This document shows, piece after piece, positions 58,211 to 64,000 of a stretch of DNA of 64,000 nucleotides (positions are counted from its first letter, which is position 1; every line of letters begins with the position of its first letter). The notes beneath the pieces were generated by a model. That model was not told the DNA's origin, did not search any database, and saw only the letters and a program-made list of their open reading frames with translations. This stretch comes from Rosa chinensis (taxonomy: Eukaryota; Streptophyta; Magnoliopsida; Rosales; Rosaceae): positions 14,650,141 to 14,714,140 of the forward strand of contig NC_037089.1 in the NCBI RefSeq assembly GCF_002994745.2, written 5' to 3'. A program made the position numbers and the translations under genes.

Positions 58211-58229
58211 AGAACTCGTGCTGATAACG
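58211..58229 (-). other. Primer binding site region of element B
   Basis: On the minus strand, CGTTATCAGCACGA immediately follows the 5' LTR, as in element A. Confidence 0.6.
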
Positions 58230-58408
58230 TGTTGTAGGAGAATAGAATTGTGTTTATTATTGATAATAGGAGCCCTTTATATAGGGAGTTTACAGAGTAC
58301 ACAAAAGGTAACAGAATTGGAATACAATTAGTATACCTAGGGTACTTTCCTATTACAACTCTAAACCCTAGTTTGTAGAGGCACACATTATGTCGATATC
58401 CTTCAACA
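58230..58408 (-). repeat. 5' LTR of element B
   Basis: On the minus strand it runs TGTTGAAGGATATC to CTCCTACAACA. A CTATATAAAGGG TATA box is present. By eye it is identical to the 3' LTR. Confidence 0.96.
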
Positions 58409-60050
58409 TTCTTCTCTTTTGGATGGATGATGTTTTTTTTTTTTTTTTTTTTTTAGAATTGGATGATGCTGGTACTTCAGTTGAAGAGAATATTAAAGAT
58501 AGGGAAACGGCACACTAGACTGGCCTTTAGCAAAATGCAGTTCTACAAAAGGACATATACATATGTATCCTCCGATTCCCTCCATACAAGGAAGCTTTAA
58601 TTCGTAACCAAAGCTTGGTCCAGTGGCCTGACAGCATGGACCAGCTAGCCTATCCCACGCGTATGAAATGCAACAACCAAGAGATTAATTGACCGAAAAC
58701 AAATCTTACACCACCTCATATGGGTGCATGCCAAATAAATACGTAGTATATGAAAATAGATTCGTCCACGATATATTAATACACCGATACATTAAGTTGA
58801 CTAGTTCGATATAGAAGTAGACTAGTTCGATATAGAGTTTGAGATCAAGTCAAGCTAATCTACTTATGCATGGAGTCGGTCTACATTCGTATCAAATTTA
58901 GTGTACTTGATGTATTGGTACAATAATGTACCATAGAATTTTCCTACTAAAATATGAGTGTGTGTGTGTGTGTGTGTGTATGTATATATTATGAATTGGT
59001 TTTTGAGTCGGATGATTTAATTTTAAACATGATATCAAAGCGGCACTCATGAGAAAATCACAATGATCACTTTGTGACTAATGCCCTAGCGTCGGAGAAA
59101 TATCGGGTGACTCTAGCCCGGTGATGAGGGTGAGGTTAGTCAATTAAGCTCCACATCACCGGGATACCAAGGACGTATTTCTATCAAAACTGCTACTCTA
59201 CCTATAAATGTACTTCTACATGTGCAAAATCCCAAACAAACCTCAAGGTAATCTAAAAAAAATTAGCGATTTAGACTGGAAAGTATATGCACACGATGCA
59301 ATTTCAAACCATAGATTATTGTATTACATCATTATCGATTAGCTAGGCAACTCCACCCAATTACCCTTTTGGAATTGGACAATACATTATGAGAGCGAAC
59401 TAGCTAGCTAGGAGGGAAATGAGATGCCTTTTGCTGGTTATGATTGGTATTGACTTGCTTGTCCAAATGTCTTTGGAAAATTGTGCTTTTCCTGTCTCAC
59501 TTTGTGTGATTCTCTTCACCTTCCCCAACCCAAAACAGAGAGTCTTTGCAGAATATTGCGCCTCTTCTCCATCTTATCTCCCACCATCAACAAAAGTGTC
59601 CCTCTGTGCCCTTCATAGCTAGGCTAGCTATTAGCTAGAGGACATTTTTGGTGGATTTTTAGTTTTTACCAACTCGAGGCAGCAGCTCACTGACTCAGTC
59701 CCCACGTACTCGTGACAGATCGAGAAGCATTGATTCTGCAACTTCATGTCTAGCTATCTGATTCGGGTACTTCGATCAGTTTTTCCAATAATGAAACACC
59801 TTTGTTTAGTCCTCTTCTTGGTTAAGATTACCTAGTTTCTTTCACTCTCTAGTTCTAAGATTATACACACCGTCTATCCTTGGAGTGGAGGCTTTTAGCC
59901 CTAGTTTGATTCACAGATTAAACGTTAAGAAACATGATGCATGAAAAAATAATGTCGCAAAATGGATGAAAGTAAGTTGGAATCATTCGGACCCCTTCAG
60001 TTTACTTTTTCCCTTTTAGTTAAAATCAAATCATTATTTTCATTTGAAAC
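58409..60050. other. Intergenic DNA, no gene recognised
   Basis: Contains a long T run (58433-58454) flanked on both sides by GGATGATG, a 21-bp tandem repeat GACTAGTTCGATATAGAAGTA at 58799-58840 (second copy slightly diverged), and a GT microsatellite at about 58960-58978. The open frame at 59419-59622 resembles no family. Confidence 0.5.
58960..58979. repeat. (GT)n microsatellite
   Basis: A TG dinucleotide run followed by TATGTATATA. Confidence 0.85.
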
Positions 60051-60054
60051 GAGG

Positions 60055-60154
60055 TTTTGTAATATGAGTGGTCTTCGGACCTCTCATATTTAACCGAGTG
60101 AGGTCGTATGATTTAATATCAATGGATCAGTATTCCATTGCCCTAAAAAAAAAA
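60055..60154 (+). mobile_element. LINE/retroposon 3' end, second copy
   Basis: From GTAATATGAG to TTCCATTGCCCTA plus a 10-base A tail, it matches the minus-strand copy at 16864-16980 (shared blocks include GGGCAATGGAA and ATGACCTC/CGACCTC variants). It is 5'-truncated. No target duplication was found. Confidence 0.6.
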
Positions 60155-60705
60155 GTACCATAATTTATTAATATAATATTAAAATTTTAATTATTAAATT
60201 TATAAGTCGTCTAACATATAGAACAAAATATAAACTCAAGCTAAAGCTAGCTAAAATTTCTGCAATTGCATTCCATCTGCCAAAGGTAGACCATATGTAT
60301 TGATATCATGACATAAAGAGAAAAAGCGGCAAATTTTTTTTTTTTTTTTGAATGCAGAAACTGTTTATCTGCATGCCAACGATATTTTCAATGAGAAATA
60401 TGTTCGATCACAATGATGAAGTTCTTATATGGTTTACATGTGTACAAATTTTTCCTTTCCATGATACAGATCATTCTAACAGAACACCTACTATACTTAC
60501 TTATCTTTGCATATAAAAATGGAGAAATATAGTGAAAACAACAAAAAAAGTTTAACATGATTCAGAAGCTGCAGTTTCCTTCGAATTTCATGAGCTTCTT
60601 TTGAATTTCAAATATATTTCACATTTCAAGTACTTCTAATTTGTCTTCTTTAATCATTCCAGTTGCATTTCGAGCTTGACATCTTGGTAAATGTAAATTG
60701 CAGCT
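60155..60705. other. Intergenic DNA, no gene recognised
   Basis: AT-rich with a T run at about 60332-60350. No gene is supported. Confidence 0.45.
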
Positions 60706-60721
60706 TCTGTCGTTTAAGCTT

Positions 60722-60970
60722 TTTTTTTTTTTTTTTGAAGATAAAGTTTTTTTTTTTGACAAGAAGAGAATTCATTAAACAACCAAACCAGATTACAGCA
60801 GAAGGAAAAGACGAGCAGCAGAAGGGAAACAAAACTACTACCTAAACTAAACTGAAACGAAATCTGGAGTAGAAACAGCATCTAAGAGAAGGAAGTAAGA
60901 TAAGGAGGAAGGAGGATGATTCCACCAATCATCCGGACACATTCTCCTACGAGCCAAACAAGCTAAGTGA
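60722..60970 (-). mobile_element. 5'-truncated LINE insertion with 16-bp target duplication
   Basis: TCTGTCGTTTAAGCTT flanks it at 60706-60721 and 60971-60986. The plus strand starts with a T run, then a second T run before GACAAGAAGAGAATTCATT. Read on the minus strand it ends in TTAATGAATTCTCTTCTTGTC plus A tails, which is LINE-like. The insert is 249 bp and carries no ORF of note. Confidence 0.85.
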
Positions 60971-60986
60971 TCTGTCGTTTAAGCTT

Positions 60987-63300
60987 AACTATATGACAGA
61001 CAGTATATTGATTTAAAATCCACAATATAGGGTTATCTAACCTAATCTTGTGTTTGGATTCTTGGAAAACTAACAACTTTCCCAGAGAAAATCTCAGTAG
61101 CATGGAGCTCTGTGGTCCATGAGTTAAAGAATACCATTAATGCAACTTATAAATTCCAAAGTTTTATGAAGCATGTCTGTCAGTTTTGTTTTGAATAATA
61201 AGAGATTCTCCTATTATTAAATTGAATACGATTTCTTCCCTTGGAATTCTAATGTTATTGGCTTTGAGAAACCATCCTTCTGACTTGTATAAAACTATAA
61301 ACAGGTAGATAGTAAGATAAAATAGAAGTTTCATGAATTTGTTTTATTTTTGGGGACTAAACATTTCAACCCCTAGTAATATTAGCGGCTTAAACCTGCA
61401 GATAGATCCAAAAGGAACCATGTTTATATGGACTATATATATTCTGTCTCTACCCACAAGTCCACAACCCCAAATGAAGAATCCCAATTCAAAAATAATA
61501 TTGAATACCAATTATATCTGATGCTAACTAAACCAAGCCTGCATGTGCAGTTAATTGGTTAATTAAGACTAAAAGTCATTTTCATTTCAGTTGAGAACTT
61601 GAGATTACTATTTCACCATCAATGGTCAGTACCTAATTAGTTAGACCAGGAATCCGTGATGGAGTCTGAGAGCGTGGTAAAGAAGTTTATAACACTAATA
61701 TATGTGCATATGTGATGTATACCTTAGCACTTCCAGTTTACGAAAGAAGTGTCTTGTTGAACACTATGCATATCCAATGACAAAGCAACCAAAGTTGCAT
61801 ATTCACTTAAGATTAATACAACAAGTTAGTTTAGATCAATTGACCGGACCCTATTATACGCTCATTCATCACAGCGAGTCATACATAATCTTCATTTAAA
61901 GAAAAAGCGATGATGAAAGCAACATTCTCGAAAATGGGGGTAGCTTTCAAGTCATTCTTCTTACCTAGCTGCATCATCTCTTGAGTAATTGGACTAGGTA
62001 ACTAAACCAATGTTTTTAGTCTAATATAAACGCACCCTAATCCTAGAACCTATAGATTACCTTGTAGTTACACTATGCTTTTGGTTTCTGCAATCTCAAA
62101 ATGAAAAGGTACCCAGTAAACAAAACAATTCAATGGAAAGTTTCTACCAAACAGAAAAGGTCTCCCTCGGTGCGGTGAAAAACGAAGCATTTCCCTTTTC
62201 TTCTCTTTTCCCTCCCAATTTGCCAATTAGGAGAATATGACAAAAAAAGAGACCTGGCCACCTTAGCAAAACTGCCATTATCTTTTTCTTTCTTTTTTTG
62301 TATCGTTTTTGCAAAAGGTCAAGCTCCAAATGATATTATATCATATTTTATTGTCTGGATTCTGAGACAAACGTTAGTCTCCTAAACACTGAAGGACAAT
62401 CTGGGCAATTTGGGCATCTCCCATTTTTCTCAAAAGAGACTTTGACAAAGAGAAAGCTCACAAATTTTCATTTCCTTTCAAGCATCCTATGCCTCCTTTA
62501 TCCTTCACCTTTCATCCCTTTTGAGGGCTGCTTTGCTTTTTCTTCTAAAACCAAAAAGTTGGACTTAACCCATTTTTGGTTTTTGCTAAAAATTGTCTTT
62601 GTTTAGATGGATTCACTAGTTGTTCTTTTGATCCTTCGTAATTCAATATCATCCCACAACATGTATTTCTACCGCTCCAAGTTATGTCTACTTGTAGCTA
62701 TGTCTGAATTCAAAGTTATGCACTATCATTTGTGTTTTTGGAAGGTTACGCGTTCGTGTAGTTGAAAACATTTATCTCGAATTTTTGACTGATTGTTACT
62801 AGTATCACTTAGTGGCCGAATCTTCCCCAATATGCATCGAGTTACTTGAGGCTTCATGCCCTTTGTCTTGGAATATTACTATTCTCAAAGATCTGTCATA
62901 TAAAGGCTGATGTACCATCTCCTCTAACCTCAAATGCACCAAACTAATGTGTCATTGATTCTCAATAAAAGCAAAAAGTGTGACAAATGTGATATAATTA
63001 TGAAAGCAGCAATATATATTGTTTGCATATGATACAAACCAACGCAAGATTCGTATATTTTTTTAGAGAACATGGATATTACTATAGCTCCATTGTTTAA
63101 TATGACCATTTTTCTGGGCAACGCATACGTTGACAGAAGCATAGGGCGAACGAGACCATGGATACTAGTATGGGACAAAGGTGGAGTGGCGGTCACCAAC
63201 TCCCACTTGCTTCCCAAACAAGAGAAGCGAATGTAGAAAATTGGGTTTGTTATTTTGTGAAATATAAATACACATTTTCACAATGAAAATATATATATAT
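60987..63300. other. Intergenic DNA, no gene recognised
   Basis: AT-rich DNA with short, unconvincing open frames. An AT run lies at about 63288-63305. No RNA gene or repeat was recognised. Confidence 0.45.
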
Positions 63301-63309
63301 ATATAAAAT

Positions 63310-63938
63310 AATGTTCACTCACATAGAGTAGCCACTATTTATCTTCCTCTCATTTGTCCTCTGGTTGAGTGAAGAAGAAAGAAATTTGTCTACTTTTGGG
63401 TGCTTTGACATTCAGGGTCTATACCATTATTTGTACTACCACAAGTCTCATGCCAACCTTTTCCTTCTTCCATTTTCAGAACCCACGAGCTGGTTTTACT
63501 TCTTTTCACGAAAAGCTAAAGCTCCTCCTCCATTGCTAAAGCTTCAAAATTTACAGCCGAAAGACTCTTTGGTCAAAAGGGTCTTCTTTTCTGAGTCCTG
63601 TTTTTGTGGGTTTCTTGACCCATTTCACCTCTCTGCTTTGTTCAGACTCTGTGGTTACTACTTACTAGTACTACTTCCTGGAAGCTCTGGTTTTTCTGAA
63701 ATGCTAGCGGACAAGTTCAAGTCTTGGAGTCTAATTGGAGGCATTTGAGGACTATTTGGTCTCATTTTGACTTGTGGGTCGTTTTCTTCCATCATATTAC
63801 TCCTCTGGCTTTTCTGGACTGTAAATGGTAAACTACATTTTTTAAATTTTCCTCTGCATTTTTTTGTCCCCTTTTCTTCTGCCCTGAAGATGTTTATGTT
63901 TTTGGCTCACTGAAAATTTTACTGCTTGGTTTGTAGAG
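63310..63938 (+). promoter_or_regulatory. Putative 5' UTR and leader intron of the right-edge gene
   Basis: A donor candidate, TGTAAATG then GTAAAC near 63827, and an acceptor, GGTTTGTAG ending 63936, would remove about 110 nt just before the ATG at 63939. The upstream open frame 63365-63748 lies in this presumed leader and is probably not translated as a gene. Confidence 0.4.
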
Positions 63939-64000
63939 ATGGGGTTTGAGGTGAATGGTGATGGTAAAATGCTGGGATTATTGAGAGTGAATCCAAGGCA
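63939..64000 (+). CDS. Start of an unidentified gene, cut by the window edge
   Basis: The ATG lies just after an acceptor-like GGTTTGTAG. The first 20 codons read MGFEVNGDGKMLGLLRVNPR and stay open to the window end. It is too short to name a family. Confidence 0.45.
   Translation, partial: MGFEVNGDGKMLGLLRVNPR

Larger units (their letters stand above)
51536..58408 (-). mobile_element. Ty1/copia LTR retrotransposon B (young, near-autonomous)
   Basis: LTRs of 179 bp appear identical; TTCTT duplications lie at 51531-51535 and 58409-58413. Minus-strand order: 5' LTR (58230-58408), primer site, leader with hairpin array, gag (57200-56079), a 355-nt spacer, pol (55723-51919), polypurine tract, 3' LTR (51536-51714). 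Protease, integrase, reverse transcriptase and RNase H follow the copia order. Pol has two single-base deletions. LTR ends, primer motif, gag and pol all align with element A, so the two share a lineage. Confidence 0.96.

Noticed and set aside
57595..58386. A 263-codon minus-strand frame and shadows over the leader and 5' LTR of element B
   Set aside because: It is low-complexity (Lys/Pro/Arg-rich), starts inside the LTR and precedes the well-supported gag. It is best read as leader.
63365..63748. 127-codon open frame near the right edge
   Set aside because: No family resemblance. Its position just upstream of a likely spliced leader and a good start ATG suggests 5' UTR.
1..64000. CRISPR arrays, bacterial operons, rRNA or tRNA genes
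   Set aside because: None was seen. The repeats present are transposon ends, tandem duplications and microsatellites, and no cloverleaf was recognised by eye.

Overview
This window looks like nuclear DNA of a eudicot plant. The genes are spaced, intron-bearing and flanked by AT-rich sequence, and MITEs, LINE tails and Ty1/copia elements lie between them. The gene families (BEL1-like homeodomain, SUVR5, TMEM220-like, plant defensin) are plant-typical. A rosid, perhaps Rosaceae, is a guess I cannot support from sequence alone.

Genes, left to right. A BEL1-like homeodomain gene of the BLH2/BLH4 (SAW) type (+, 535-6279) has four coding exons and a non-canonical GC-AG first intron. A BTB/POZ protein gene (-, 11709-14912) has two exons. 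A small TMEM220-like membrane protein gene (+, 19362-20022) has three. A complete SUVR5-type zinc-finger/SET histone methyltransferase gene (-, 20857-29017) has eleven coding exons, and all my exon joins keep phase (about 1520 aa). An intron-containing pseudogene of 20S proteasome subunit beta-3 (PBC) lies at 35176-37250 (-). A two-exon plant defensin gene (+, 39798-40159) follows. At the right edge a new + strand gene begins (63939). BLH/BTB and TMEM220/SUVR5 are convergent pairs; BTB/TMEM220 are divergent.

The stretch 40.4-58.4 kb is a transposon nest. A roughly 540-bp long-inverted-repeat MITE (arms at 40388 and 51268) has been inflated to about 10.9 kb by three insertions, each with its own target-site duplication: copia element A (40620-46977, GGGCT), a 2.8-kb non-autonomous PIF/Harbinger-like element (47017-49795, TTA) and a poly-A retroposon (49840-51020, 15-bp duplication). 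Copia element B (51536-58408, minus strand, TTCTT) sits just outside it. A and B are relatives. Both keep an intact gag ORF ending in the same short motif. A's pol is ruined although its LTRs differ at only 2 of 218 sites; B has identical LTRs and only two one-base pol frameshifts.

The most interesting signal is in the 5' leader of the copia pair. Element B carries six consecutive small hairpins (57364-57494); five of them have a 5-bp stem and a 7-nt loop, with compensatory stem changes. The first hairpin in RNA order, with loop TGTGGGG, is shared with element A although its stem sequence differs. The array lies between a candidate splice donor and the acceptor just before the gag ATG, so it would exist only in unspliced genomic RNA. 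I propose a packaging/dimerisation-type signal. Elsewhere there are a Mutator-like MITE, Tourist-like MITEs, LINE 3' ends, tandem duplications and microsatellites.
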